Positions 8,360-17,018 of a stretch of 64,000 nt of DNA are shown piece by piece; within the stretch, counting starts at the first letter, position 1, and the number at the start of each line of letters is the position of its first letter. The notes below the pieces were generated by a model. That model was not told where the DNA came from. It made no database searches and was given only the letters and a program-made list of their open reading frames with translations. The stretch spans positions 62,001-126,000 of the forward strand of contig NZ_JAJPRF010000007.1 of NCBI RefSeq assembly GCF_021206925.1. Direction: 5' to 3'. The stretch comes from Rhodoflexus caldus (lineage in GTDB: Bacteria > Bacteroidota > Bacteroidia > Cytophagales > Thermoflexibacteraceae). The position numbers and the translations under genes were made by a program.

Positions 8360-9562
8360 CTACTCAAAATCGGCATAGAGTAAGTATTTTTTGCGCATGG
8401 CTTTGTATGCAGCCAAGTCTTTCGCCCAAGTGGCGCGAATGGCTTCCTCGCTCATGCCTGCGGCAATTTGTTTGCGGAGTTCGCCCGTTCCTGCCAGTTT
8501 TTCAAAGAAAGGAATAAAAAACTTATCCTTCTGAGGTGCTAAGCGGTACATTTCCATCAGCGGTTGCAGGCTGAATCGGAAGTTGCTCACATCCATCGTG
8601 CGATAGTCTATGCCGTAGCAGGTTACGTCTTTATACGGCGGATTTTTTGCGCCCTCGGTGCTTCGCGGTGTAAAACTGTATGTTTTATCGGGGTTCTCCG
8701 GAAAACCAATCATCTGAAAAGGGGCTTCCGTACCTCTGCCCACGCTTACAATTGTTCCTTCAAACAAACACAGGCTTGGATACAAGGCAATGGCACGGTC
8801 GTTGGGCAGGTTTGGCGACGGCCGCACAGGCAGCGAATAGCGCTTCGTATGGTCATAATGAAGGCACTTGATAACTTGCAGGCGACACTTTACGCCGTTA
8901 GCCAGCCACCCTTCGCCATTAATCATTTGTGCCAGTTCGCCCACGGTCAGCCCGTGTACAATGGGAATGGGCTGCATACCCACAAACGATTTATACTGCA
9001 TGTCCAGCGTAGGGCCATCCACATACCAGCCGTTGGGGTTGGGGCGGTCTAAAACGATAAGGTCTTTATTTTGCTCGGCGCAGGCCTCCATGAGCAAATG
9101 CATCGTATTAATATAGGTGTAAAAGCGTGTGCCCACATCCTGAATATCAAAAACTACGACATCTACATCTGCCAAATCCTCGGGCAGCGGCTTAACTCGC
9201 TTGCCGTAAAGGGAAATTACGGGTAAACCTGTGCGTTTATCTTTCTCATTATCAACCTTTTCACCCGCATCCGCCGTTCCGCGAAAGCCGTGTTCCGGCG
9301 CAAAAATTTTGACAATATTGACTTTTTGTGCCAGCAACGTATCCACAACATGGGTTTTTCCGATAGCTGCCGTATGGTTTACCGTTAAGGCAACCCGTTT
9401 GCCCTGTAAAGCAGGCAGGTATTCCGAAAAACGGGCAGCACCCGGCAGAATATCGCTGTTTGTAGCGCTACTTGACTGATTAGCAGCCGTTTGTGCCGTT
9501 CCGCAAGCAACAAGCGACAACCATGTGATACTTGCCAGACAAAGCCGGAAGGCGGTTTTCAT
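8360..9562 (-). CDS. NamZ-like exo-beta-N-acetylmuramidase lipoprotein (DUF1343)
   Basis: The 400-residue protein begins MKTAFRLCLASITWLSLVAC, a lipoprotein signal with the lipobox Cys at residue 20. The body carries the DUF1343/NamZ motifs: VNHTA near residue 62, APEHGFRG near residue 88, DIQDVGTRFYTYI near residue 139, LDRPNPNG near residue 172, and PSPNLPN with YPSLCLFEG further on. NamZ removes N-acetylmuramic acid from the non-reducing end of peptidoglycan fragments, so a cell-wall recycling role in the envelope is likely. The start was chosen for the signal peptide; an ORF extending to 9607 has no such logic. It heads the minus-strand run that continues with porQ. Confidence 0.88.
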   Translation of the reverse strand: MKTAFRLCLASITWLSLVACGTAQTAANQSSSATNSDILPGAARFSEYLPALQGKRVALTVNHTAAIGKTHVVDTLLAQKVNIVKIFAPEHGFRGTADAGEKVDNEKDKRTGLPVISLYGKRVKPLPEDLADVDVVVFDIQDVGTRFYTYINTMHLLMEACAEQNKDLIVLDRPNPNGWYVDGPTLDMQYKSFVGMQPIPIVHGLTVGELAQMINGEGWLANGVKCRLQVIKCLHYDHTKRYSLPVRPSPNLPNDRAIALYPSLCLFEGTIVSVGRGTEAPFQMIGFPENPDKTYSFTPRSTEGAKNPPYKDVTCYGIDYRTMDVSNFRFSLQPLMEMYRLAPQKDKFFIPFFEKLAGTGELRKQIAAGMSEEAIRATWAKDLAAYKAMRKKYLLYADFE

Positions 9563-9657
9563 CAATGGATGCATAAGTAAAAAATTGGACATGAAACAAA
9601 GGGGCATTAAATTGCCACTCCTTCAAAGGTAATGAATTGAATGGTTTTTAGGGATTG

Positions 9658-10905
9658 ATGGTTCAAGGAAAAAAAAAGGCGACTTCTTTTACGTGGCTGA
9701 TTGCCTCTCGGTTGCAAGACAACAGCCTGACAGGTAATTTCTCGACATTGGTTACGCGCATCGCCGTGGCGAGTATTACCATTGGCGTAGCTGCCATGAT
9801 TCTGTCTTTCATGATTTTTGAAGGTTTTAAACATGCCATTCAGGAAAAAATTTTCAGCCTTGCAGGACACATCCGCCTGACTAAGTTTGACGGCGGCAGT
9901 TCTCCCGAAGGTTCACCGCTGCCGCTCAACACCCAATTCCTGAAAAAAGCCTCTCAAATTCAAGGACTTGCCCGCGTAGAACTCTACAGCCAAAAGTCGG
10001 CACTGCTCAAAACCGATGAGGAAGTGATGGGGGTACTTATCAAAGGCATAGACAGCAAGTCAGACAGTAGTTTTTTTGCAAAAAATCTTATCAGTGGCAG
10101 ATTTCTACAATTCCCCGATACGGCGGCACATTCACCCGACCTGATTGTTAGCAAGCGAATAGCCGACAAGTTGAAACTGCAAGTGGGCGACCGACTGACG
10201 GCTTACTTTATTCAAGAGCCGCCCAGAGCACGCAGGCTAACCATTTGCGGCATCTACCAAACGGGATTAGAGGATTTTGACGAAATGGTTGTACTGGCAG
10301 ATAACCGCATGATACAGCAACTCAACCGATGGGGAGATACGCTCACAGGCGGTTATGAAATCTATATCCGCGATTTCAGCAAACTGACACAAGTGGCAGA
10401 GGAGGTGTACGATGCGATGGATTACAGTATGCAAATGGAAACCGTGGAGGGCAGATATGCCCACTTTTTTGACTGGTTTATTATGCTCAACCGAAATGTT
10501 ACCGTATTTTTGACGATTATTTTATCGGTTGCGGCCTTTAATACCATATCCATCCTGATTATCCTGATGATGGAACGCACACAAATGATTGGGTTATTGA
10601 AAGCCATGGGAGCATCCAATCGGCAAATCAGGGCTATTTTCTTTTGGAAGGGTATACGCATCCTTACCAGAGGGTTGCTTTGGGGCAACCTATTGGCACT
10701 TGGCTTGGCTGCCGTGCAATATTATTTCCACCTCATCCCCTTAGACCCCGAAAACTATTACATGGAAACAGTACCCATTCAATGGGATTGGTTAGCATTC
10801 GCCATTGTCAATCTGCTGACTACCATGGTGGTTGGCAGCGCTATTTTTCTGCCAACCGCCCTCACCGCACGTATTACGCCCGTAAAGGCTATCCGATTCA
10901 ATTGA
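9658..10905 (+). CDS. LolC/LolE-like ABC transporter permease (FtsX family)
   Basis: The 415-residue protein has the LolC/E topology: an N-terminal membrane helix near residues 35-60, a large periplasmic (MacB-like core) domain, and three C-terminal helices near residues 270-410. The ILMMERTQMIGLLKAMGAS segment is the typical FtsX-family cytoplasmic coupling loop. Such permeases, with a separate ATPase (LolD), extract lipoproteins from the inner membrane for outer-membrane transport. No ATPase gene is adjacent, which is common in Bacteroidota. The ATG at 9658 follows an in-frame TTG that the longest reading frame would use. The gene stands alone between two divergently or convergently placed genes. 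Confidence 0.85.
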   Translation: MVQGKKKATSFTWLIASRLQDNSLTGNFSTLVTRIAVASITIGVAAMILSFMIFEGFKHAIQEKIFSLAGHIRLTKFDGGSSPEGSPLPLNTQFLKKASQIQGLARVELYSQKSALLKTDEEVMGVLIKGIDSKSDSSFFAKNLISGRFLQFPDTAAHSPDLIVSKRIADKLKLQVGDRLTAYFIQEPPRARRLTICGIYQTGLEDFDEMVVLADNRMIQQLNRWGDTLTGGYEIYIRDFSKLTQVAEEVYDAMDYSMQMETVEGRYAHFFDWFIMLNRNVTVFLTIILSVAAFNTISILIILMMERTQMIGLLKAMGASNRQIRAIFFWKGIRILTRGLLWGNLLALGLAAVQYYFHLIPLDPENYYMETVPIQWDWLAFAIVNLLTTMVVGSAIFLPTALTARITPVKAIRFN

Positions 10906-11053
10906 TATTGTCGCCAACGGTTGAACAACCGGAATACATCAAATAAGCATACGGATTGTTGCGAAAAATATATTTTTCTGACTTTTTCATCCAAAATTGG
11001 GAATATAAACCCCGAAAAGCTGTTTTATTTTGCTTACGCAGCATATCTCCCTC

Positions 11054-12172
11054 TCAAAACGATAGCGCCAGCGAAGAGCCGATAAACCAATTGCCCGTAG
11101 CGGGTCGGTTGTCGCGGTCGGTGAAGATGGCATCGCGGCGGCTTTGGAAGGTGCGCAATTCGGTGCGCCAAAGCAAGTTATTGCCTAATCGGCGGTCTAT
11201 ATTGACCGAATAGCCGAAAGTCTGAAAGCCGTTCGGGCTGCCTGTGGCAACAATAACTTCGTTGGGGTCGGCGTAGTACTCCGCACGGGCTGCCACCGAC
11301 CAATCGGAAGCGACGGGTTTCAGGCGCACAATCGCAATGGGCGAATACCAAACGTGCATTTGCCTACTGCTTGGGCGTTGCTGCTGTGCGCCGATGTCCA
11401 AACCCGCAATTAGCCCCAGTGCGGGCGTGAGTTGAAATTGCCCGTAGAGGCTGTGGAAGTAGCGCATCAGCCGCGCACTGTCGGGCGTGTCGCTGCCGAT
11501 GAACGAACTGCTGCCAATGGTGATTTTTTCGTTGGGCATGTAGTTTATCTGATGACCAAAGGCAGGCGTTTGATTGCCCGGTACGCGCTGTATCCGCTGC
11601 CAGCCGTTCAGTACCAAGCCGCCGAGCAGCCACTGCCCGTTGTCGGATGTGTAAGTAATTTTTGCACCCGAAAGATAGTAAGGCGCGCCTTCCGCTACCA
11701 AACTGCGCGTCATCGTCCAGCAATCAGCACCGATAGCCCCCTCAAAACCCAAGTGCGAGGCAAAAACGCCCGCGTCTAACCATAAATTTTTTTGGGCAGC
11801 AAGTTTTACGCCTGCATTTGCCTCAAATATATTTTTCAGTACGCCCGGTTCGGCTGCCAAATTGGCATTGGCATATGTGCCTGCCATGAGTGCAAATTTC
11901 CCTCTGATGCGATTGTTTTCATATTCCGCCTGAACAAAACCGATGTTTAAGTTCACTTCGTTGTGCCGATTGAACGCATACACAAAGTCTTGGCGGTTGT
12001 GGTCGGCAGGGTTGGCGAAATCGTAGATGTAATAAATCTCTGCATAGCAGCTGATTTTCAGGTGCTTATCTTTTTGAACCGCTGCGCTGTCCTGTGCGTT
12101 GAGTTGGGCAATGCAGGCTATCCAAAGCATGCAAACGAGCAGGTATTTTTTTGCAGTATCAGCCTTTTCCAT
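11054..12172 (-). CDS. Putative beta-barrel porin (BBP2/OmpL-like)
   Basis: The 372-residue protein starts MEKADTAKKYLLVCML and has a signal peptide ending LNAQ. The mature part has alternating aromatic and polar residues and ends in SSLALSF, a terminal Phe typical of outer-membrane barrels. The opening YAEIYYIYDF and FNRHNEVNLN segments match the putative porin type (BBP2) common in Bacteroidota. It probably forms a general or anion-selective pore, but the solute cannot be predicted. It is transcribed divergently from aspS, with about 100 bases between the starts. Confidence 0.75.
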   Translation of the reverse strand: MEKADTAKKYLLVCMLWIACIAQLNAQDSAAVQKDKHLKISCYAEIYYIYDFANPADHNRQDFVYAFNRHNEVNLNIGFVQAEYENNRIRGKFALMAGTYANANLAAEPGVLKNIFEANAGVKLAAQKNLWLDAGVFASHLGFEGAIGADCWTMTRSLVAEGAPYYLSGAKITYTSDNGQWLLGGLVLNGWQRIQRVPGNQTPAFGHQINYMPNEKITIGSSSFIGSDTPDSARLMRYFHSLYGQFQLTPALGLIAGLDIGAQQQRPSSRQMHVWYSPIAIVRLKPVASDWSVAARAEYYADPNEVIVATGSPNGFQTFGYSVNIDRRLGNNLLWRTELRTFQSRRDAIFTDRDNRPATGNWFIGSSLALSF

Positions 12173-12273
12173 AAGTTTTGATGTAAGATGTTCGGGCAAG
12201 TTAGCGCGTGTTTATTCATTCAGCCAAAAAAATCCCCTAACTTCGCCCCAAACTTTTTGAATACGAACAGATT

Positions 12274-14019
12274 ATGTTAAGAACGCACACTTGTGGTGAA
12301 CTGCGCCTGTCGCATGTGGGGCAGCAGGTTACGCTCTGCGGCTGGGTGCAGCGCGTCCGCGACAAAGGCGGGCTGATTTGGATTGACCTCCGCGACCGCT
12401 ACGGAATCACACAATTATTAATAGAAGAAACTTCCGCTGCGCCCGAGTTGGTGCAGGCAGCCCGCGGATTAGGGCGCGAGTTTGTCGTACAGGCAGCGGG
12501 CGAAGTGATTGAGCGCGTTTCCAAAAACAATAAAATCCCGACAGGCGATATTGAAATCCGCCTGCGCGAACTGACCGTTCTCAATTCGGCAAAAGTGCCG
12601 CCCTTCCTCATTGAAGACGAAACTGACGGCGGCGACGATTTGCGCATGAAATACCGCTACTTGGATTTGCGCCGCAACGTGGTGCGCCAAAATTTGGAAC
12701 TGCGCCACCGCATGGCAAAAGCCACCCGCGACTACATGGACAGCATGGGCTTCTTGGAAGTGGAAACCCCCGTGCTGATTAAGTCCACCCCCGAGGGCGC
12801 GCGCGATTTTGTAGTGCCGAGCCGACTCAATCCGGGTGAGTTTTATGCCCTGCCCCAATCGCCGCAAACCTTCAAGCAAATTTTGATGGTGGCAGGTTTT
12901 GACCGCTACTTCCAAATTGTGAAGTGCTTCCGCGATGAAGACCTCCGCGCCGACCGTCAGCCCGAGTTTACGCAAATTGACTGCGAAATGTCGTTCGTTA
13001 CGCAGGAAGATATTCTCAACACTTTTGAAGGGCTTGTCAAATATTTATTCAAAACCATCAAAGGTATTGAGTTCGGTAACTTCCGCCGCATGAGCTATGC
13101 CGATGCCATGCGCCTCTACGGTTCGGATAAGCCCGATTTGCGATTCGGGATGCAGTTTACCGAACTGAACGACGTAGCCAAAGGCAAAGGTTTTCAGGTG
13201 TTCGATGGTGCAGAACTTGTAGTAGGTATTTGCGCCGAAGGTTGCGCCGAGTTTACGCGCAAGCAATTGGACGAACTCACCGAATTTGTCAAGCGCCCTC
13301 AAATCGGTGCCAAAGGTTTGGTGTATGTACAATACAAAACAGACGGCACGTTCAAATCGTCGGTAGATAAATTTTTCACGCAAGACGATTTGATGCAATG
13401 GGCGGTAAAAATGAACGCCAAACCCGGCGATTTGATGTTGGTGCTTTCGGGCGAAATAAACGCTACCCGCAAGCAACTCAACGAACTACGCCTTGAAATG
13501 GGCAACCGCCTTGGCTTGCGCAACAAAGACGTTTACGAGCCGCTCTGGGTGCTGGACTTCCCGCTGGTAGAATGGGGCGAAGAAGAACAGCGTTGGTTTG
13601 CCATGCACCACCCCTTCACCTCACCCAAGCCCGAAGACATCACCTTGCTGGACAGCAACCCGGGCGAAGTTCGCGCCAATGCCTACGACATGGTGATTAA
13701 TGGCGTAGAAGTCGGTGGCGGCTCCATCCGTATTTTTGACCGCGAATTGCAGGCGAAGATGTTCCGTTTGCTGGGCTTCACCGACGAGCAGGCCCGTGCG
13801 CAGTTCGGATTTTTGATGGAAGCCTTCGAGTATGGTGCTCCTCCGCATGGTGGTATTGCCTTCGGTTTTGACCGTTTGTGTTCACTCTTTGGCGGTGCGG
13901 AATCTATCCGCGACTTTATCGCCTTCCCGAAAAACAACTCCGGCCGCGATATGATGATAGATTCGCCATCCCCTATTGCCGACGAGCAATTGAGAGAACT
14001 GAATATCAAGGTGGTATAA
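12274..14019 (+). CDS. aspS: Aspartate--tRNA ligase
   Basis: The 581-residue class II synthetase charges tRNA-Asp with aspartate. The N-terminal OB-fold anticodon-binding domain includes [20 protein letters not shown]. Motif 2 is seen at [18 protein letters not shown] near residue 218, and motif 3 at GIAFGFDRL near residue 527. The AspRS insertion (GAD) domain lies between about residues 290 and 420. The length and GAD insertion mark the bacterial type. A probable -7 box TAACTTCG at 12238-12245 precedes the start, and the tRNA cluster follows under its own promoter. Confidence 0.97.
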   Translation: MLRTHTCGELRLSHVGQQVTLCGWVQRVRDKGGLIWIDLRDRYGITQLLIEETSAAPELVQAARGLGREFVVQAAGEVIERVSKNNKIPTGDIEIRLRELTVLNSAKVPPFLIEDETDGGDDLRMKYRYLDLRRNVVRQNLELRHRMAKATRDYMDSMGFLEVETPVLIKSTPEGARDFVVPSRLNPGEFYALPQSPQTFKQILMVAGFDRYFQIVKCFRDEDLRADRQPEFTQIDCEMSFVTQEDILNTFEGLVKYLFKTIKGIEFGNFRRMSYADAMRLYGSDKPDLRFGMQFTELNDVAKGKGFQVFDGAELVVGICAEGCAEFTRKQLDELTEFVKRPQIGAKGLVYVQYKTDGTFKSSVDKFFTQDDLMQWAVKMNAKPGDLMLVLSGEINATRKQLNELRLEMGNRLGLRNKDVYEPLWVLDFPLVEWGEEEQRWFAMHHPFTSPKPEDITLLDSNPGEVRANAYDMVINGVEVGGGSIRIFDRELQAKMFRLLGFTDEQARAQFGFLMEAFEYGAPPHGGIAFGFDRLCSLFGGAESIRDFIAFPKNNSGRDMMIDSPSPIADEQLRELNIKVV

Positions 14020-14048
14020 AAAACTTCCAACTTTTTTTGGTACAACTA

Positions 14049-14078
14049 TTGCAACTAAGAAACACTGCATTAACTTTG
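14049..14078 (+). promoter_or_regulatory. Promoter of the Ser-Pro-Arg tRNA cluster
   Basis: TTGC (14049-14052), an 18-base spacer, then a perfect -7 box TAACTTTG (14071-14078). The first tRNA begins 30 bases later. The same TTG-N18-TAnnTTTG layout precedes the tRNA at 36757. Confidence 0.65.
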
Positions 14079-14108
14079 TGCCACGTTTTTGAAACGCAGA
14101 AACGAAAA

Positions 14109-14193
14109 GGAGAGTTGCCTGAGTGGTTAAAGGAGCGGTTTGCTAAACCGTGACCGAGCAATCGGTCCGGGGGTTCGAATCCCCCACTCTCCG
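14109..14193 (+). tRNA. tRNA-Ser (GCT)
   Basis: The acceptor stem GGAGAGT pairs with ACTCTCC, the anticodon loop TTTGCTAAA gives anticodon GCT, and there is a long variable arm of the class II type. TTCGAAT closes the T-arm. The 3' CCA is not encoded. Confidence 0.95.
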
Positions 14194-14213
14194 CCGTTTT
14201 TAGTTTCGGTGTT

Positions 14214-14288
14214 CGGGGTGTAGCGTAGCCCGGTTATCGCGCCACATTTGGGATGTGGAGGTCGCAAGTTCGAATCTTGCCACCCCGA
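14214..14288 (+). tRNA. tRNA-Pro (TGG)
   Basis: The acceptor CGGGGTG pairs with CACCCCG. The anticodon stem CCACA/TGTGG encloses TTTGGGA, giving anticodon TGG. It is the second tRNA of the cluster, 20 bases after tRNA-Ser. Confidence 0.95.
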
Positions 14289-14294
14289 CTTTGA

Positions 14295-14368
14295 GACCTC
14301 ATAGCTCAACCGGATAGAGCAACTGCCTTCTAAGCAGTAGGTTGCAGGTTCGACTCCTGCTGGGGTCA
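14295..14368 (+). tRNA. tRNA-Arg (TCT)
   Basis: The acceptor GACCTCA pairs with TGGGGTC, with one G-T pair. The anticodon stem ACTGC/GCAGT encloses CTTCTAA, giving anticodon TCT. It is the last tRNA of the cluster and is followed by a terminator. Confidence 0.95.
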
Positions 14369-14382
14369 TTAAGTTGACGAAG

Positions 14383-14416
14383 ACCACTTCAGCATTCAGG
14401 CTGAGGTGGTTTTTTG
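14383..14416 (+). terminator. Terminator of the tRNA cluster
   Basis: The stem ACCACTTCAGC / GCTGAGGTGGT (11 bp, one G-T pair) with a six-base loop is followed directly by a T run. Confidence 0.85.
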
Positions 14417-14453
14417 TTTTGTTTCGTATTTATCCGGTCAATCTTATTCACAT

Positions 14454-15089
14454 ATGCAAATCAACGATATCTCCGTTACGCTCCACTCTCAATTAGTGGC
14501 ATGGCCGGGCGGCGTAGGATTTTCTACCTCCCATGCTGCGCGCATTGCCGCAGGCGATGAGGCCAATGTAACCATTATCCACACCAATGCGCATATCGGC
14601 ACGCACGTAGATGCGCCGCTGCATTTTGTCGATAAAACGCGCCACGTAGCCGATTTGGAACTGTCGCGCATGGTGGGTGCCTGCTCTGTGTTAGACTTTC
14701 GCGGACATCGCGTCATTACCGCCCAAATGCTGCAACAGGCAAAGGAAACACGCACGCTGCATCCCCGTTTACTGTTCAAAACCGATAACTCCGCTCTTTG
14801 GCACACACAAAACAGTACTTTCTACCCCGATTTTTGCGCCCTGAGCGCCGATGCCGCCGAGTGGGCAGTTGCCAACGATATTCAACTGTTGGGCATTGAC
14901 TACCTCTCCATCCAACGCTATGAGGACAGTTTTGAAACACACCGCATTATTTTGCGCCAAGAAATTGTCATTCTGGAAGGGCTGGATTTGTCGCAAGTTG
15001 AGGCGGGTGATTATATGCTTTGCTGCCTGCCGTTGAAAATACAAGGTGCTGACGGTGCACCTGCGCGCGCAATTTTGATGCCTTTGTAA
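14454..15089 (+). CDS. Cyclase family protein (kynurenine formamidase-like metal hydrolase)
   Basis: The 211-residue protein has the family signature HIGTHVDAPLHF near residues 48-59 (HxGTHxDAPxHF), which binds the catalytic metal. A second conserved patch is GIDYLSIQRYED near residue 148, followed by ILEGLDLSQVEAGDYML, typical of KynB-like enzymes. Members hydrolyse N-formylkynurenine or act on other cyclic amides. No other kynurenine gene is nearby, so the substrate is open. The ATG at 14454 is chosen because the upstream part of the frame overlaps the tRNA terminator. It precedes the esterase by 53 bases. Confidence 0.85.
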   Translation: MQINDISVTLHSQLVAWPGGVGFSTSHAARIAAGDEANVTIIHTNAHIGTHVDAPLHFVDKTRHVADLELSRMVGACSVLDFRGHRVITAQMLQQAKETRTLHPRLLFKTDNSALWHTQNSTFYPDFCALSADAAEWAVANDIQLLGIDYLSIQRYEDSFETHRIILRQEIVILEGLDLSQVEAGDYMLCCLPLKIQGADGAPARAILMPL

Positions 15090-15142
15090 AAATATTTTTT
15101 GCAGGTTTTTCTTAGATTGAAGGCACTAAACCTGACAATCGT

Positions 15143-16873
15143 ATGAAGAAAAACCTGCTTCTTATCCTTTTGTGCTGCCTTTGTACGTGGCAAGTGCACG
15201 CACAGCGATTTACCGTTACTTTTTCCAAAGAACAACTCAACAGCCCCGCGGCGGAAGGCAAACCCTATTTTGACGGCCGCCTGCTGTTGATGCTTTCTAC
15301 CAAAGCCACGCCCGAGCCTCGCTTTTCGGTTACGGACGGCCACCAAACACAACTCATTTTTGGTGTTGATGTGGAAAACTGGAAGCCTGGACAACCGATT
15401 ATTTTTGACAGCAACGTATTCGGCTATCCGATTGAAAGCCTTGCAAAAGTCCCCAAGGGCGAGTACTATGTGCAGGCACTGCTCCATGTGTACGCCACCT
15501 GCCAATTGGCAACAGGGCATACCATCAAAGTACCGATGGACAGAGGCGCAGGGCAGCAATGGAATCAAGAGCCGGGTAATATTTACAGCACACCGCAAAA
15601 AATCAATTTTGACCCAAAGACCGCCAATTTTTCCATCAAATTGGACAAAATTATTCCGCCAATTGAAGAGCCGAAAGACACTGAATTTGTTAAGCATATC
15701 AAAATCCGCAGCGAGCGGTTGTCCAAGTTCTGGGGGCGCGATATGTACTTAGGTGCGCACGTGCTCGTACCCGATGGCTTTGAGCAGCACCCCGAAGCGC
15801 GCTACCCACTCTGCATTTTCCATGGGCACTTCCCTGCCGACTTTGGCGGCTTTCGCACCACCCCTCCCGACCCTGACCTGAAACCCGATTACAGCGAACG
15901 TTTCAAAATTTCGGGCTATAACAAAATTGTGCAAGAAGAAGCCTATAATTTTTACAAAAAATGGACAAGCCCGAATTTCCCGCGCTTCCTGATTGTGGAA
16001 ATTCAGCACGCCAACCCTTACTACGACGACAGCTACGCAGTCAATTCTGCCAACATCGGCCCCTACGGCGATGCAATTATGTATGAGTTGATTCCCGAAA
16101 TTGAAAAGCGATTTCGCGGTATCGGGCAAGGCTGGGCGCGGTTCATGTACGGCGGCAGTACGGGAGGCTGGGAAGCATTGGCTGCACAGATTTTCTACCC
16201 CGACGAGTTCAACGGCTGCTTTGCCGCCTGCCCCGACCCGATTGATTTTCGCGCCTATACACTCATCAATTTGTACGAAGACAAAAACGCATACTACTAC
16301 GATGCTCCGTTTAAAAAATTGGCACGCCCCGGCCACCGCGACTATCTGGGACAAATCAGTACGACCATAGAGCAGATGAACCAACGCGAGTTGGTATTAG
16401 GCACAAAAAGCCGTTCGGGACAACAGTGGGATATTTGGGAAGCGGTTTATTCGCCACAAGGCCCCGATGGCTACCCGCAGCGCATTTTTGACAAAAAAAC
16501 AGGCGAAATTAATCCCAAAGTAGCCGAATACTGGCGCGAAAACTACGACCTGCGTTATATCCTGCAACGCGACTGGGCTAAACTTGGCCCTAAATTGGAA
16601 GGAAAAATCCACATCTATTGCGGCGATATGGACAATTTTTATCTCAATAATGCCGTCTATTTGATGGAGGAATTTTTGGAAAAGACCAAAACCCCCTATT
16701 ACAACGGTGAGGTGAAATACGGCGACCGCGCCGAGCACTGCTGGAATGGAGACCCGAATCTGCCCAATTACATCACCCGCCTGCGCTACAACACCATGTA
16801 CGTCCAAAAAATGATGGACAGGATGATGAAAACAGCCCCCGCCGGAGCTGATTTGCGCAGTTGGCGGTATTAG
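15143..16873 (+). CDS. Secreted alpha/beta-hydrolase, putative esterase
   Basis: The 576-residue protein begins with a signal peptide ending VHAQ. Residues 20-190 form a beta-rich domain of unknown type. The C-terminal two-thirds resemble the esterase D / enterochelin-esterase fold: LVPDGFEQHPEARYPLCIFHGH near residues 208-230, the nucleophile elbow YGGSTGGWE near residue 336, an acidic residue in CGDMDNFY near residue 494, and a late His in AEHCWNGDP near residue 533. This gives a plausible Ser-Asp-His triad. It probably acts in the periplasm or outside the cell. The substrate is unknown. The transcript likely ends at the palindrome at 16885-16918. Confidence 0.7.
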   Translation: MKKNLLLILLCCLCTWQVHAQRFTVTFSKEQLNSPAAEGKPYFDGRLLLMLSTKATPEPRFSVTDGHQTQLIFGVDVENWKPGQPIIFDSNVFGYPIESLAKVPKGEYYVQALLHVYATCQLATGHTIKVPMDRGAGQQWNQEPGNIYSTPQKINFDPKTANFSIKLDKIIPPIEEPKDTEFVKHIKIRSERLSKFWGRDMYLGAHVLVPDGFEQHPEARYPLCIFHGHFPADFGGFRTTPPDPDLKPDYSERFKISGYNKIVQEEAYNFYKKWTSPNFPRFLIVEIQHANPYYDDSYAVNSANIGPYGDAIMYELIPEIEKRFRGIGQGWARFMYGGSTGGWEALAAQIFYPDEFNGCFAACPDPIDFRAYTLINLYEDKNAYYYDAPFKKLARPGHRDYLGQISTTIEQMNQRELVLGTKSRSGQQWDIWEAVYSPQGPDGYPQRIFDKKTGEINPKVAEYWRENYDLRYILQRDWAKLGPKLEGKIHIYCGDMDNFYLNNAVYLMEEFLEKTKTPYYNGEVKYGDRAEHCWNGDPNLPNYITRLRYNTMYVQKMMDRMMKTAPAGADLRSWRY

Positions 16874-16884
16874 TTTCATATACC

Positions 16885-16918
16885 TAATCCTGACGGGTTT
16901 CAGCGCCCGTCAGGATTA
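16885..16918. terminator. Bidirectional terminator-like palindrome
   Basis: A perfect 13-bp stem TAATCCTGACGGG / CCCGTCAGGATTA with an eight-base loop sits between the convergent esterase and trehalase genes. It is also the hairpin part of the dispersed repeat copy that continues to 16970. Confidence 0.7.
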
Positions 16919-16970
16919 AACATCTGTTTTTCAGCAATTTACAAACAACATTTTTGCAAGCCGCTTGCGC
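16885..16970 (-). repeat. Dispersed intergenic repeat, copy A
   Basis: Read on the minus strand, a 52-base core begins CGCAAGCGGCTTGC, contains TGTAAATTGCTGAAAAACAG, and runs straight into the palindrome at 16918-16885. The core matches the one at 21559-21610 at about 43 of 52 positions by eye, and a more decayed copy lies at 47500-47550. In each case a CCTGACGGG-like hairpin or its remnant follows the core. Confidence 0.65.
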
Positions 16971-17018
16971 TTTACATGCAATACATAAAGCCGATGCACG
17001 CAGGGCGCTACGTATTTG

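Noticed and set aside
14109..14368. Integration site or genomic island at the tRNA cluster
   Set aside because: No integrase, partial tRNA repeat or change in gene style is seen on either side. The flanking genes are ordinary.
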